Positions 44,558 through 58,017 of a stretch of 64,000 nucleotides of DNA are shown here, piece after piece. The notes below the pieces were generated by a model that saw nothing but the letters and a program-made list of their open reading frames with translations, searched no databases and was not told the origin of the DNA. Position 1 is the stretch's first letter, and each line of letters begins with the position of its first letter. The stretch is from the NCBI GenBank assembly GCA_027924585.1, contig BSBM01000186.1, positions 4,216,001 through 4,280,000 of the forward strand, in the 5' to 3' direction. The DNA is from Larix kaempferi (taxonomy: Eukaryota > Streptophyta > Pinopsida > Pinales > Pinaceae). Made by a program: the position numbers and the translations under genes.

Positions 44558-47297
44558 TGATGGAATATTGGTCAATACTGAGGGGGGGGGTGAATCAGTA
44601 TTGTAAACTTTTTACCTTTTAACCACTTATTAAGCTTTAATCAAATCATGGAATTAACAAGATACACAACAAAATTTATCGTGGAACACCAATTGGGTAA
44701 ACCACCAACACTTTCTATACTGCAAAATGGTGTTTACAATATGTTTGCAAGTAACAACTTGCTGGAGACACCAATCCCTAATTTTCTCAGCTACCACCGA
44801 AGGATTCACCCACACCCTAGTTTCTGCCTACACCTACAGACAAGGATACACCAATACCCTGATTTTCTAGCCACTACTGGAAGGAGGCTTAATACCCCCT
44901 TGCAGGCATGAAGCCTACCCTAGCACCACCCTACCACCCTAGTATGTTTCTTATTAGTTTTTTTGATCCTCCTTTAACTCTGTCACTACCTTTTTCTTCC
45001 ACTTTGCTGGTCTCTGTCTTCTGATCTTCAATGCTGCCTCAACAACTTGTTTTCTGTCTTCTTATTCTTCAATGCTGCTTCAGATCTTCATCATTCCCAG
45101 ATAAGTTTTCTGATCTTTGTACACCTTCAGATCAACATCATCATTCTTCCATAGAAGCCCTTTTTAATTCAGGATCTTCATTATTTCTTCCTTCTTCAGC
45201 AAACTCAACTACAAAGCCATCTTCCTCCTTTTTAAATATTCATAATTCAAGTACAAGAGACACTACTTCTATTTCAATTTTCTGCTTATATATAATTCTT
45301 CATCTTTTAAAAAATCACACCTCTTCCAAAACGTACCTCTTCAAATCTCTGAGATCACATCCTTCCTTCAAACATACCCTTTCATTTCTCTGTCTTTTTT
45401 TTAATTTAATTCTATTTGTATTTAATTTAACTTCTTTAATATTTCCTCACGCCTCTTTAAATCTCAGACTTTAAATTCTGTAAGATCACCTTCTGGACCA
45501 ATCGTGCATTCCATTGAGGTGACAATTGCTTCACAAATTGGATCAATAGGAGGGTTTGTCAGTTGAGCAAACATCTGCTTGAAGTACTCGAATATTATTA
45601 CAGCTAAAAGCACATCATTCCCCATAGAACCAAGAGACTTTGTTCCATATTTTGTCATTGGAAGTAACAACATTTCCAAAGACTCGACTGTATACCCATA
45701 AGCCTTCAATGGTGATAACAAGCCATATATTCCCATGTTTTCTATTATATCATCTGAAGCATCAACCTTTACTGATCCAATAATTTGTTCAGGTTCTCTT
45801 TCTGCTTCTTGAACAGAATAGACAACATCTTTAAGGGTAAAATTCTATCTCGTTATCCATTCTGAATAGGGTCGTGACATGGAATAATGCTCTTTTAAGG
45901 CCTGGTCATCTACAATAACATGTTTCTCAAAGTCTACAAGTAACATCACGATCACCAGCCAATGCCCTGCTAACTCCATCATCTCCTGCCTTCGGGTTCT
46001 TCTTAACCTCCTAATGTCTCGCAGCTTTAACATTTGCCCATTTCAAGTCTATGAACGGATACATGAGATATTTTGGAGTTTGTGAACTGTCCCTATATCA
46101 GTGTAATCTAGTCATTTCTTCTGTCAGACCAGATAATTTATATCCCATAACCTGAGTTGCCTCATCACTCATTGTTAGTACTACTGAAAATACTTGAACC
46201 GCGCACCATCTAATATCATAAACTGTTTCTGAAGTGATTGCAACTCTATTAGAATAGCAAGGCCATTGCAATAATGCTGAGAAATGATTCCAATCCCAAC
46301 GTTCATAAAAGATTTTCAGCTCTAGATGTAGAAAATGATAAGATGCACGCATAATATCCAATAAATGAAAAGATTCTTCTTCTATCATAGAGATGGTATT
46401 ATTAAGTTGTAGAATTCGTACCAATGGTGAAGGAGCAAATGTGATATATTGCAAAATGGAGCTGCACAAAATTTCCAATAATCTAGGCCAATATTTCGAT
46501 CAATAGATTCTCTGGCAAGTCGTTCAACCCCACAAGGTGCTCTGTCTCTTCCATTTTTATTTCTGGTTCAATTTTCTCGGTCTCAATCTTTCAACTAAAG
46601 AATCTACCATAAAAAAAATAAGAACCTACACAAGCCCTTGCATCACTCTTTGGTTTATTCCCAGATTTCAATGTTTGTCTTCTGTAGTGTACAAACTTCT
46701 TCATTTTCTCCATGTGCTTGAACATCCAAATTGCAACTCCAAGTTCTCCTTTTTTTGTTATCAGTGTTTTGTCTAAATCTTCATTGTATTTCCAAATATC
46801 TTCTACCTTTGGCATCCCGTTGAAATGGTTGACTATGCTCCAAAGCAGAGAATCCATTGAGTTAGACTTGAAGCACACAAGCCAAAAACCTACTGACTAG
46901 AAATGTGTGTTTCTGATACTGGAATCTTGCTCTTTTATAGTTCTCTCTGACATATTTTTCACTGCAACTTTTCTTCAGTCTTTTCTGTCCTCTCTCCATC
47001 ATGTTCTTTGTTTCATTTCCTTCAGGGTTCTCGAGGGCTGCTTGAGATTTGGTGTTGACGTGAATGTCATCAACCTCACCAACATTTTCCATCTCCTCAC
47101 ACCTTCTTTTTTTTGTGCCTTCTTGGCCTTTGACTCCATGAAAGATTTACTACTTCCAGCATCATTACCTACACAAGATTCTACTCTACCATTACTAGTG
47201 TAGGGTATTTGAATGTCATCACCCTGAATTTGAATATCATCACCTTGATTGCCATCGATGACAATCTGCATCATCTGCTACTGCCATATTGCCAACA
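44558..47297 (-). repeat. 5' LTR of the large-LTR copia element
   Basis: 2740 bp, TGATGGAATATT to GCCAACA, matching 37828-40568. TATAA follows at 47298-47302. Confidence 0.92.
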
Positions 47298-47302
47298 TAT
47301 AA

Positions 47303-48013
47303 TATATGAAAGATGTTAGCATAAACAATAGCATGGTCCATGATATAATAAGAAAATGTTACCCAATGTTAATAAACCATTCACAACATCAATTGGACGA
47401 GAAAATAAGTACTTCTATTAATGTAAACAAGAAGTACATGATACAACCTCTTGTCGACAAGTCATCTGAACCGAGAACTAGGTCTTTCCGCTTGTGCCTC
47501 CACCACTTCAATCCCCCATGCAATGGAAAACTCATGAGTAAAGGATAGGGTCCTTCACAAGATATAGATGATTTTGGTAGGTGAACATAAAGGGTTCACA
47601 ACAACTAGGATAAATGGATGTAGAATCAACCTATGGAAAAAATCCAATAGAGTTTCGATGCTCTCTCCTTCTCCTCCTTCCATGCACCATAAGAGCTCAA
47701 TATATAACCCTCCAAAGGTAGGTGAAAGGTCGAATCAAATCATTTCGGGATACATGGAGGGCCAAAGGTCACAATGGCCACCTTTTGGAGTAAGAAAATA
47801 GAGTTTACTATAACATACCATTTAACTCAATGTACGCGGGCTATAGTGGTACAACCTGCATATACGATGGTTACAGTGAAACAACTAGCGTACAGGAACA
47901 AAAATAGGGAAACATGGGTTCTTGGAGAACAATAAGTGGTTCTGAGTCAATAAAATGAATAATGGAGGCCAATGAATGCTAATGCTCACAAGGTGGCAAA
48001 ATGTGCTATAACA
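47303..48013 (-). repeat. LTR of Tat-like copy M (left edge unknown)
   Basis: In element orientation the LTR starts TGTTATAGCACATTTTG at 48013, directly after the purine tract. A TATA-like TTATATATTGAG lies on the minus strand near 47700. A GTACGCGGGCTATAGTGG repeat relic is at 47822-47890. Confidence 0.55.
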
Positions 48014-48027
48014 GATGCCCCCTAATG
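48014..48027 (-). other. Polypurine tract of Tat-like copy M
   Basis: On the minus strand CATTAGGGGGCATC abuts the LTR start. It is the same motif as at 59464-59477. Confidence 0.75.
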
Positions 48028-49900
48028 TGTGAGGTCAGAGAAGGTACTATGATGGCTGAAATACATTATAAATATCAGAAGTCGATTTATGGAGACACAA
48101 ATGGAAGGAGTATCCCACTCATCATAATATAAGGATATCTCTGAATACATATTGGTACAATACATCACAATCTGATACAATGGCCATGAATAGGAAGTAT
48201 ATAGTGAATACATGTCTTAAGTGGTCATAGCCATGACCCAATAAGATATGGTCTCTTACTAAAGAGGAAACAACTGATGCAAACTAAAGGTACAAACTAC
48301 TGATGTATGAGACCGATCTCTCATAAGCATAATCACGATCACCAATAGCATACTGAATGCCACTGAAGTCTGGGGTCTTCTACACAAATCATTTGCGGTG
48401 GATGCCCTATCAAGTGAATAAAGGTGCTGATGTTGAACCTGATGTGGCATCATTTGATTACCGGTCATTGATGTATACCATTAACCGACATGAGATAACC
48501 CACCAATAATGACAATGGGAATCAAGGCACAGAGTACATTCATCAAAGTCTGAATAGAGGTGTTTAGGTCAAACACTCTAACGAATCCATCGAACAGGAG
48601 GCATTGATGAATCCCCAACTGTCGATGGTGAGTGGACCTACCACTAATGACTACAAGTCTCAAGTTACTCAACGGACTCTAAGTATTGATTCCATAATAA
48701 AAGAGTTGGAGTCGATGGAATGAAACTCCCTGGAAGGAGGGCATAAATGAATCCCCCATCAGCCAGCACAAGGTAAAAGCTACGCTAAAATATTTGGAAG
48801 AACTTGGACTAACAGATTGAACAGTATGGGATGGCCGACCATGAGTAGATGAATAGACTCAGGAAGCATAAACTCAAGTACTAAGATGATAATAATACTT
48901 TGTGACGCAGGAGGCATCAACAAAGGCTCTGTAATGAATGGAATATTAACTAGCTGGTGGAGTCATATTTGAGAAACGAGTATAGCTCCAAAGGTCCTAC
49001 TAATGTCCCAACTCATGATGAATGGAATGGAGATGAATGCTCTATTCAAAGGCGACACAACAGCTACCTATAAGAGGTAGTAAAGAATTTTCCCGACCAT
49101 CTTTTTTAGTTATATGATTTTTTTTGGTCTTTTTCATATTATGAAAGCTTGAAAAAGAATAAAATTGCTTATAGTACAACAAGTGAGAGAATGAGTGTCA
49201 AGTGCAAGCAAACTAGTTCCAAGCAGTGGAACATACCTATGATCAATGCAAGGAAGCATGTCCAAGATGTGGACACTCGAGGGGGTGTTCCCTCAAGGTA
49301 AGGGTCATCAAGCTGCAGAAGATAACTGGAGGCTTTGCTTGGTTCGAAAGGGAAAGTGCTCAGGCACATGGATAATAATTGTGAAAAGTGGGAGCCAACA
49401 AAAGGCTCAAAAGGCAATCGAGATAATTCAATGCAATCACAACTTGACATAAATGGGGATTCCTCATGGGAGATGGCCAGAATAAAATGAAGTAGAGCAT
49501 GAGTCTTCATCACAGTGTCATGGCATGACTACAAAGGAATCCCAATCCTAAGGAGAAACAACGGCATGGGTGCCAAAAGACATAAGGGATCTAAGAAGGG
49601 CACCCATGGTTGGACAAGCCCTACCACCAAATAACGACACTTCTAAAGCGGCATAGAGTTTCTGTGTCAGTTAAAAAGTGGGGTCACACCTAAGGTTTAT
49701 GAATGTGGTCATAAGGTCAATGCAAAAATGCAGGTGAAATGACATCCTAACCTATATCCCAAGTGTAGGAAATACCTACTGAAGGCGCAAACCGGTTGAA
49801 AAATACACTCTCGTAAGAAAAAAAAAACTGCTCAAAAAAGTACTTTACAATGGCATTTTATTCCAAAACCGCTCAAAATGACAAAAACTATAGGAAAGTG
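48028..49900 (-). other. 3' region of Tat-like copy M
   Basis: Noncoding. The blocks around 48449-48780 (GATTACCGGTCATTGATGTA) match 59909-60250 in copy R. Within each copy about two imperfect units of roughly 165 bp recur. A hairpin CTTTTTCA/TGAAAAAG lies at 49129-49136/49150-49157. No gene seen. Confidence 0.55.
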
Positions 49901-50055
49901 GGTTTGAAAAATTATAGAGAGTAAAAAGAAATTACTTTTACCATTCCATTTTCACTTTTCACCCAATATAGTGCTTTTGGTTAGTTTTTACCCTCAATCT
50001 TCAGTTGTTGATTCTGGGAGCTACAGGCATTGGATTCACAATCCGTTTGGATCAG

Positions 50056-51176
50056 GTTGGTTCTCTCACTCTTCTCTTTATTTCCATGGTTTTTATTTCA
50101 GTTTTTAATGGTCAATTTTTTTTTTTCCATGGGTTACAACAATAGTTCGTTGTATGCGGGCTATAACTATACGGGTCATGTGGAGGGATTTTTGTGCATG
50201 GTAAACACATGCGTTGACCGCGTATACGCATGACTGTATACAAAATATCCCGTGTACAATGCCGTCAGTGATACAAATTAAACACATGGGCACTAAAATA
50301 TGCATGGTTTTTCTTCTAGGATGGTCCTAGAATGGAGAGAGAGAGAACATGACCTTGTTGATGAACAAGAGCACCAAGATTTACCCTCCCAACAAGCGCT
50401 GCAAGCATGTGGCCTTTACAAATTTTGGAGCATTGGGGGTTTGAGGACCCAAAACTGATTGCTTGCTCAGTTGGGCAAGTATTGGGATGCAGAAGCACAA
50501 CATTTTGATCTAGATGGGAAACCACTTCCGTTGGAGGTGGAACATATATACTTCATCACTGGATTGTCCCGCGGAGGGGAGATAGCAAGTCTTAGGTCTC
50601 GCAGCATGGGGGGAGGAATCACTATCAACAATTACATTGACATGTATTGTATTGCTGGCACCCAGAAGGTGGGTACCTAGGTCCCCATAGAGGCTATAAC
50701 AAGCCTAAGCATGAAGATCATAGTTCTCACCCTCGAGAGGATTACAGGATTGAATTCACTTCATCAAGCTTCGAGGCCTTTGATATTCTACGCAGCTCAG
50801 TGCATGAGACCAACAATGTATGATTGGTACACAACCTTGCTAGGCACGATGAAGACCGAACTGATGGAGTGCAAGCTAGGGCGGGCCAAAAAATTTGGTT
50901 TTGGAAGTATCTTATGCAGCTTTTTCTTTGAGAGAGTGATGAGGTTGAGTACGAGGGTTGAAGTCCCTCCACATGGTCTCCGAGATCCTACCCAGACCCA
51001 GTGGGTGGAAGTACTGACATGGCAGGGGGTGGGATAGGCTTCCCCATATTTTGAGGAGTTTTCCCACTGGTGGAGGCGATAGGTGATCGCCATAGATGAC
51101 TATCGATATGAGGGCATAGAATTTAGAGGGGATCGAGACATGCCGCTCCCACCAAGGGCCGCGTTCAGGGACATAG
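50056..51176 (+). pseudogene. Mobile-domain-like gene of copy M (antisense to the element)
   Basis: Predicted intron 1 runs 50056-50319 (ATCAG|GTTGGT to TTCTTCTAG), and coding starts at ATG 50321. Exon 2 is homologous to 62030-62891 and 25864-25000, with shared LPLEVEHIYFITGLSRGG and FGSILCSFFFERV blocks. It ends at about 51176 before GTATCT, the conserved donor position. Stops at about 50456, 50678, 51036 and 51078 inactivate it. Exon 3 is missing. Confidence 0.75.
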
Positions 51177-51425
51177 GTATCTGTTGGCGGGCATTTCTAC
51201 CCTATAGCAAGGAAACTAATGCTATCAACTTGGTTGGGGCGATAGGTAAGTGTATTGATGTTATTACAGAAACATTTACAAAAATAAATAAGTTGTAGAT
51301 CTTGGGAACACACCTTTTAATCGAAGTCTAATCCTAGCCTTGACTTGATCCCGTGTTCAACTTCCAAATCCACCTTCCCTTCAGCAAACCTACAATAACA
51401 ATACCTTTCTCAAAACATTTTGGGC
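51177..51425. other. Flank between copy M gene and the right copia insertion
   Basis: Sequence after the exon 2 donor does not match intron 2 of the other copies for long. It may be the U5 end of the LTR of copy R, whose outer edge I could not place. Confidence 0.3.
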
Positions 51426-51430
51426 AATAT

Positions 51431-52077
51431 TGTTAAATTTTCAGAATTTACTTCAATCTGATCTAGGATCTTAACTGAGAGAACAACATGTACATCATAT
51501 CTACAGCATATCAATCATGGAGACAATAATGCAAGCACACAAGAGACACAAAGATTTACTTGGGGAAAACCATAAAGGTGAAAAACCCCAATAACTTCCT
51601 CAGAGATAGATAGAGCAATGATACAACCAACCAAGAGAGATAGCCATAACCTAGCAGCAGATCCTCCTCCTCCATAAGTGCGCCACTCCTCCTTGAGTGC
51701 ATGTGTGAGAAGTGAGTAAGTAAATAGAGTGCCTCCCGCACTCTATTTATACTAGACTTGACTTGCCTTTTTACCTAACTCATGTAGGCTCGAACTTAAC
51801 CACATAACATAATGCTGACTGGGCCGACCCCCAATAGGGTGGTCTAATAACCCTTTGACCCACATGTCCGACCCCCAATAGGGTGGTCTAATAACCCTTC
51901 GACCCACATGACTTATACAGGGCCGACCCCAACAAGGTGGTCTAATAACCCATCAAGTATAAGTTACGACACTTACAATATAAATGACGACACTTCCGTA
52001 TAGAGGAATAATACCATCTCTATAGGAGTACATACAACATATATGAAATACATTCCGAAGTTACATATACATCAACA
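51431..52077 (-). repeat. 3' LTR of the young copia element
   Basis: TGTTAAATTTTCAG to CATCAACA, 647 bp. A short internal duplication CCGACCCCCAATAGGGTGGT recurs three times at about 51827-51935. Purine tract follows at 52078. Confidence 0.93.
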
Positions 52078-52087
52078 CTCCCTCTTA
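52078..52087 (-). other. Polypurine tract of the young copia element
   Basis: On the minus strand TAAGAGGGAG abuts the 3' LTR. Confidence 0.7.
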
Positions 52088-52329
52088 ACTAGGAAGGTAT
52101 TTCTCAGCACAGTTCTTCTAGCACAAGTCATCTTCTCTGGATCATCGTCACTGGATAATCATCATCGAGTCATCATCATCGTCACTGCTGCTGCTATCTC
52201 AATCAATCTCTGAATCTACTCGTCATAGGAAGTTCTACAGAGCCAGTCCTTTTTCATACTGGATGTAGGCCCACCACCTGCAGGTCTTCGTCATCACTGG
52301 CCATACTGTGGAATCCTCAGGACTTATTA

Positions 52330-52920
52330 CGTGCGTCACAAAACCTCGAAAGAGCATCCCAGGATGTTACGGGTACACAACTCCGACCTGTAGGATCTCC
52401 CAGGGCGCTATTACATGTGACCCCACCACAAAAACTCGCAAGAGCATCTCAAGATGTTACGGGTACACAACTCCGACCTGAAATCTCCCAGGGCACAAAT
52501 TACATGTGGTCCACCACAAAACCTCGCAAGAGCATCTCAGGATGTTACGGGTACACAACTCCGACCTGAAATCTCCCAGGGCAACGAATTACATGTGGTC
52601 ATGGCAAAACCTTGCAAGAGCATCCCAGGACTGATTACGGGCACACAGCCCAACCTATCGGATCTCCCAGGGAAACGAATTACATGCCATAGGACAAAAC
52701 CTCGCAAGAGCATCTGCCAGATATCCCAGGGCGCTATTATATGCCATAGGAAAAACCTCGAAAGACTATTTGCAGATCTCCCAGGGCAACGAATTACATG
52801 TCCTCCCAGAGCAAAACCTCGAAAGAGCATTTGCCAGATGTCCCAGGGCACCGAATTACATGCCATAGGAAAAACCTCGAAAGACCATCTGCAAATCTCC
52901 TAGGGCAACGAATTACATGC
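52330..52920. repeat. About 80-bp minisatellite in the copia 3' region
   Basis: Roughly eight units share AAAACCTCGCAAGAGCATC, GATGTTACGGGTACACAACT and ATCTCCCAGGGC, with internal deletions in later units. Frames on both strands here are products of the repeat. Confidence 0.85.
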
Positions 52921-53510
52921 TCATCTGCACAACCTGATCCACGGCCATAGAGTATCAACCTGATACTCACCATACATCATCCTGATGTATCCATGATCAT
53001 CCTGATCACCACTGCAACATCCTGTTGCATGATCCACCTGACCATCAATGCATCCACCTGATGCATACCAAGTATCTACCTGATACATATCATCATACAT
53101 GATCCACCTGATCATCAATGCATCCACCTGATGCATACCAAGTATCTACCTGATACATGATACATATCACCATACATGATCCACCTGATCATACAATGTA
53201 TCCACCTGATACATATACAGATACATGGTCCAATCATCCAACATGATGCATATACAAAATACATACACATGATCCAATTGATCATATCCAGCATCCAACA
53301 TGATGCATCCATACATAAATGATCCACCTGATCATATCCAGCATCCAACATGATGCATACATACATAAATGATCCAACTGATCATATCCAGCATCCAACA
53401 TGATGCGTACATACATACATAAAAATGATCCAACTGATCATATCCAGCATCCAACATGATGCGTACATACATACATAAAAATGATCCAGCTGATCATATC
53501 CAGCAGAAAC
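52920..53510. repeat. Second minisatellite, CATCCACCTGATGCAT type
   Basis: Units of about 50-60 bp contain GATCCACCTGATCAT, CATCCAACATGATGCATAC and ACATACATAAATG. The order shifts gradually from CACCTG-rich to CAACATG-rich units. Confidence 0.85.
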
Positions 53511-53639
53511 CAGAACATCATCCTGATGCCCATTATCCAGTGCTTACATCCACAGCCATGTGAAGGATCCTCCTTCCAACATGCTTGGAATGGCTTCAGC
53601 AAATGTGTCCATCACTTCTTCCTCGAAGTGTCCTCGATC

Positions 53640-54960
53640 TGAAGAACGCCAAGCCTCTCTCTGAAGTACTTGAACTTCACTCTAGCTAGTGGCTTCGTCA
53701 GCACATTTGCAATCTGCTCGTCCGTCGCAACATACAGAAGCTTCACAGCTCCTCTCTACACCATATCCCTGATATAGTGATATTTGATATCTATGTGTTT
53801 CGACTTGTCATGAAACACTGGGTTCTCGGACAGCTTCACACAACTCTGGTTATCACAGAAGATACCAGTAGCCTCCAACGGGAGATCAAATAACTCAGAC
53901 AGTAGCTTCCGTAGCCATACTGCCTCACAACTAGCTGAACAGGCTGCAATATACTCTGCCTCAGTTGTACTCAGTGCTACACAGGACTACTTCCTGCTAA
54001 ACCAAGAGATCACACCTGATCCCATACTGAAGCAACACCCAGATGTGCTCTTCCTATCTGCAGCACTGCTAGCCCAATCTGAATCAACATAACCCTGCAG
54101 GTTAAACTTTTGATTCACCTCATACCTGAGCCCATAATCCACTGTACCCTTCAGGTACCTCAGAACATGCTTTACAGCAACCAAGTGAACACTCCTCGGA
54201 TCCGTCAGGAACTGGCTCAATGTGTTCACAGCAAAGCAAATATCTGGTCTCGTGTTCATCAGGTACATCAAGGACCCAATCATCTGACGATACATAGAGA
54301 AATCAACTGGCTCAGATGAAGCATCACAAAGAAGCTTCAGATTTGATGCCATCGGTGTGGCCATGGCCTTGCAATCCATCATTCCGAATCTCTTCAGGAT
54401 ATCTACTGTGTACTTCCCTTGACCAAGGAAGATCCCACCTGCATTCTGCCACACCTCCATGCCAAAGACAAATAGTGCATCATTCCCAAGTTCTTCATCT
54501 CGAACTCGGTAGTAAGCTTCCGCTGCGTGTCAGCAATCAATCTATTTTCACCTGTAACAAATAGGCTATCTGCATACAAAAGTAGTATCACTAGATTTCC
54601 TTCCTCAACCATGTAGTAAGGGTTGGAATCCGCTTTACTCTTGGTAAAGCCCAAACTGGATAGAAAGCTGTCTATCCTACCATACCAAGTTCTGCACACA
54701 TAAATGACTACACCATGCTGTCTTGAAATCCATCTGGTGCATCTTCTATTTCATCTCAATGCTGCCATCTGCAACATGCTTGATCTGATAGTTCCTTTTT
54801 GGAAGTCATAACAAACTTCCCTTCACGTCTTGGGACTACATCCCAAACATCATTCTTCGTGATCGACGGATCATGGCATTCTATTTCTTCATCCCAGATC
54901 CTGGGAACTTCAATATCTTCAATAAATATCTTTGTTGCTGGAACAAATGTTGTAGTCCTT
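53640..54960 (-). pseudogene. Copia RT (partial) and RNase H
   Basis: Reading leftwards, a linker typical of the copia integrase-RT border (near 54960-54780) ends at a stop. A second part (54699-54403) has LLLYADSLFVTG near the YVDD position (here YADS, catalytic Asp changed). The next part (54460-53987) has MYRQMIGSLMYL and VDSDWASSAADRKSTSG, the RNase H start. A stop at 53987 precedes ALSTTEAEYIAA (Glu). The end KHIDIKYHYIRD, then TKPLAR, is near 53650-53790. The N-terminal RT is largely missing. Inactive despite its youth. Confidence 0.85.
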
Positions 54961-54999
54961 TTGTAGGTGAAGATATGCGGTTATTCCTACAAAACAGGT

Positions 55000-57900
55000 T
55001 AAATTGCATGATTAGAAACATCTCATAGTTTTCAGAACAAATTCTTACACATAAATAAATATGTCATACAGTCATGCAATTATCTTAGCCAATGCTTCAA
55101 TACAACATTTATCCATATCCCGTAACTTTCTAGATGCCTTCCTATCTCTACCAGAACATTGTTAAGAGTGTGCACAACTCCCAACATGTCAGCAAAGAGG
55201 TTTCATTCTAGATAAGTAGCAATGGAATGTTGTACAGTGCCATAGGCCACTTACCCATGTATATTAGTAGTATACTGTTCATCAATGCAACTATTCTAAT
55301 ATGCATAATACACAACCTAATTCTAGGAACATCAGTGTATACATATTTGAACAGTATTATTTAAACAAACAAGTATGCAAGAAATGATGATTAAAATACT
55401 TATCTTTCTTTGTTCGTTGGGTGGACTCCCTCTGAGTCTTTGCTTCCTTGCAGGAGTTGTTGGAGTCCTAATCTGAAGTAGCTTCTTCTACACCTTTCTG
55501 TTGCGGAATGTAGAAAGATGGTCAACTCCCTCTGAATATATGCATCCTTGCATAAACCACTGGAGTGTACTCCCTCTTGATCTTTGCTTCCTGAATTACC
55601 TGTTCTTGAACTCATATTCATCCTTGCATGCTTATTAGTATCATCATTGTGTTATCCTCTAGGTCTCATACAAAACCATACATTCATTAGTATACTATTA
55701 AAACACAATAATCTCAAGCGTGTATAGTCATGATCATTTCAAACAAAAATAATAAGCATTAGCATTCAAGGTTTATGTGGGGTTAGTCAAATCATAAGAA
55801 GCATAACATGTCTAAACCTGTAATTACTCAAACCTATGACTCTTCAGGTTAGTTGAATCATCAATCAAGATAAGAGATATAATATGCATAAAACCTGTGA
55901 TTATTCAAACCTATACCTTCATGATTCTTCTGGTTAGTGATATCATCAATTATGGTAAGAAACATAATATGCATACAACCATGATTATTCAAACCTATGA
56001 CTTCATGAATAATCATTATCAACAACACAACAGTATAAGATCCTAAACCAAGGTAGGATTCTAGCTTGATATAGGAAAAACATACCTGGATTAGCATGCT
56101 AGCTAGTTTATGTCTAACATACCCGCATAATGTCTTTTGGTTCTCTTTAGTGACTTGTGCTAGTAACCTGCATGTCTCATATGTTAATCATTACAAAACC
56201 AAGTTATACATACCTCGTAAATGGATCTTCTATGAGATCCATGACAATGGATGAATCTTTGTCCTCATGTTATCATGACCATATGTTCTTGGACCAGAAC
56301 ATGATTTGTCTTTCTTGGTGTACCTTTCATGTTAGTAGACAACATAAACCTCATACAACACCATAATGCATTAGTACAATCATAAGTGTCAACACCCTAA
56401 CCATTGAATATCTTCTATCATGCATTCATAATTTTGTTAAGGTGATACGACAAATCTAAAATCAAAATTGTACTAATCGTAATAACATGAAGACAAACAT
56501 ACCATAAACTTAATCAAGAACAAATCTCAAAACATACCTCGATGAGTCATACCTGTCGAGATCACTTGTAATCTTCTTATGTAAAGCCTTAGCCTTATCT
56601 CCCTCTGAAACAGGAACTCCTTCACTTATGCAGGTGACCAATCGATCTTCTTCTAGGATTAACCCAATCCACTTGATTTGCAAGAACTGGACTTCGAGCT
56701 GGATATGGGTTTGTCAGAGAAACCCCAAAAATTCAAACTTTGAATTTCAACCTTCTGACAGGATAGAAATATGTGTCTTGATGAGCTGATCAAGCTGGTA
56801 TATTCAAAATTTGAAGACTGCAAAGTTTCACTCCTCAATTTTTCCTTTGAAACTTTCAGATTCACTGGACGTGACCCTGAACTGGGGTTTGATGAAGCCC
56901 ACTCTTCTTCCCAGTCAAAATGTTTGATCCAAAGCTCTAAGCTTCTATTTTTCCGAGGAGCTTCCAGCCGTGGTCACAGATTTCAAAAATTCCCATTTTT
57001 TACAGAAGCCCTAATTTTCCACTTTTCTGATCAAAGTCTCGAACTAGGGTCTAATCAAGCCCGGCCTTCTGCCCAACCAAAAATTATGATCTTGGTCTCT
57101 AAATTTCTATTTTGATGAGTAGCATCCAGCCGTGGTTTCCGATTACAAAAATTCCAACTTTCTTCAAAGCCCTAAATTCCGGAAGCCATGGATGAAGGTA
57201 CTCAAAAATAATTCTGTTTTGACAGAAATATGTACCTGATTGTTTCTGCTGTAACTCCGAACCTTTTAATACACAGGATCTGAAAAAAGTTTCCTGAGAT
57301 AGCCTGACCTGTTACCTTTCTATCCTGACAGGTCTGGCCTCAATTGGATTCTCTGAGAGAGAGTTATTCCAAATGTCGCAACATGACCTGTTTTGGGATA
57401 AAACAGGAGAGCGAACTTGTACGGCGTGCCACATGTCACTGTTTTAACTTCGGCCTCTGAAAAAGTTTTCTGAGATAGCTCGGCCTGTTACCCTTCCATC
57501 CTGATAGGTCTGACCTCAATTGGACTCTCTGAGAGAGAGTTATTCCAAATGTCGCAACATGGCCTGTTTATGGGATAATACATTATAGCGAACTTGTACG
57601 GCGTTCCATGTGTCACTGGTTCACCTTCGGCCTCTGAAATTTTTTTTTGAGATATTACAGACTGTGTAATACCTGTCACTTTTTACGAAATTTCATTTGG
57701 AGTTTCCTAGCCCAAGATATGACCTTTTTCCCAAGGTCACCTGATTTTGACTCAGATCTGGAAGAGGCAGAAACCCTATATTGTACAGCTCATAAATCAC
57801 AAAGTACAACGAATTAGAGGTTGTCCTTTGGACACAAGATAGATGGAGATCTTAGCTTCGGCCTGTAACAATTTCAGATCCGAAAACTTCGCCAAAACGG

Positions 57901-58005
57901 ATTTATAGCTAAAGTGCTACGATGACTGGTTTTTGCTATATCAAGCCCTAGCATCGTAAGTGCAACAAGTGTCATACATGCCATATCATGCCTTCTTTCA
58001 GGCTA
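55000..58005 (-). other. Noncoding 5' region of the young copia element
   Basis: About 3 kb between the primer site and the RT relic lacks gag and integrase motifs on either strand. Repeated CTCCCTCTGA...TTTGCTTCCTTGCA units occur at 55425-55600. About 155-bp imperfect repeats are seen at 56860-57190 and 176-bp repeats at 57281-57650. Confidence 0.55.
57281..57650. repeat. 176-bp tandem duplication
   Basis: Two copies offset by 176 bp share TCTGAGAGAGAGTTATTCCA and GCGAACTTGTACGGCGT. Confidence 0.85.
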
Positions 58006-58017
58006 GCTCTGATACCA
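58006..58017 (-). other. tRNA-iMet primer-binding site of the young copia element
   Basis: TGGTATCAGAGC on the minus strand directly abuts the 5' LTR. Confidence 0.92.

Larger units (their letters stand above)
37828..47297 (-). mobile_element. Large-LTR Ty1/copia element, gag only
   Basis: Two LTRs of about 2.74 kb flank only about 4 kb of interior. TATAA is duplicated at 37823-37827 and 47298-47302. The tRNA-Met primer site and purine tract adjoin the LTRs in minus orientation. A gag with coiled coil and two zinc knuckles is recognisable; pol is reduced to traces. Long LTRs and a long gag are typical of the SIRE/Maximus group, which is my best guess. Confidence 0.9.
47303..51430 (-). mobile_element. 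Tat-like element copy M, 3' end only
   Basis: Reading from the element 3' end (left), it holds an LTR part ending in CTATAACA (48013), a purine tract, a 3' region homologous to 59463-60700, a hairpin, and the antisense mobile-domain-like gene (plus strand). No pol or RNase H is present. Sequence after about 51300 is unrelated to the other copies. Confidence 0.7.

Noticed and set aside
52454-52903. 149-codon plus-strand ORF and its 109-codon antisense partner
   Set aside because: Both arise from the about 80-bp minisatellite.
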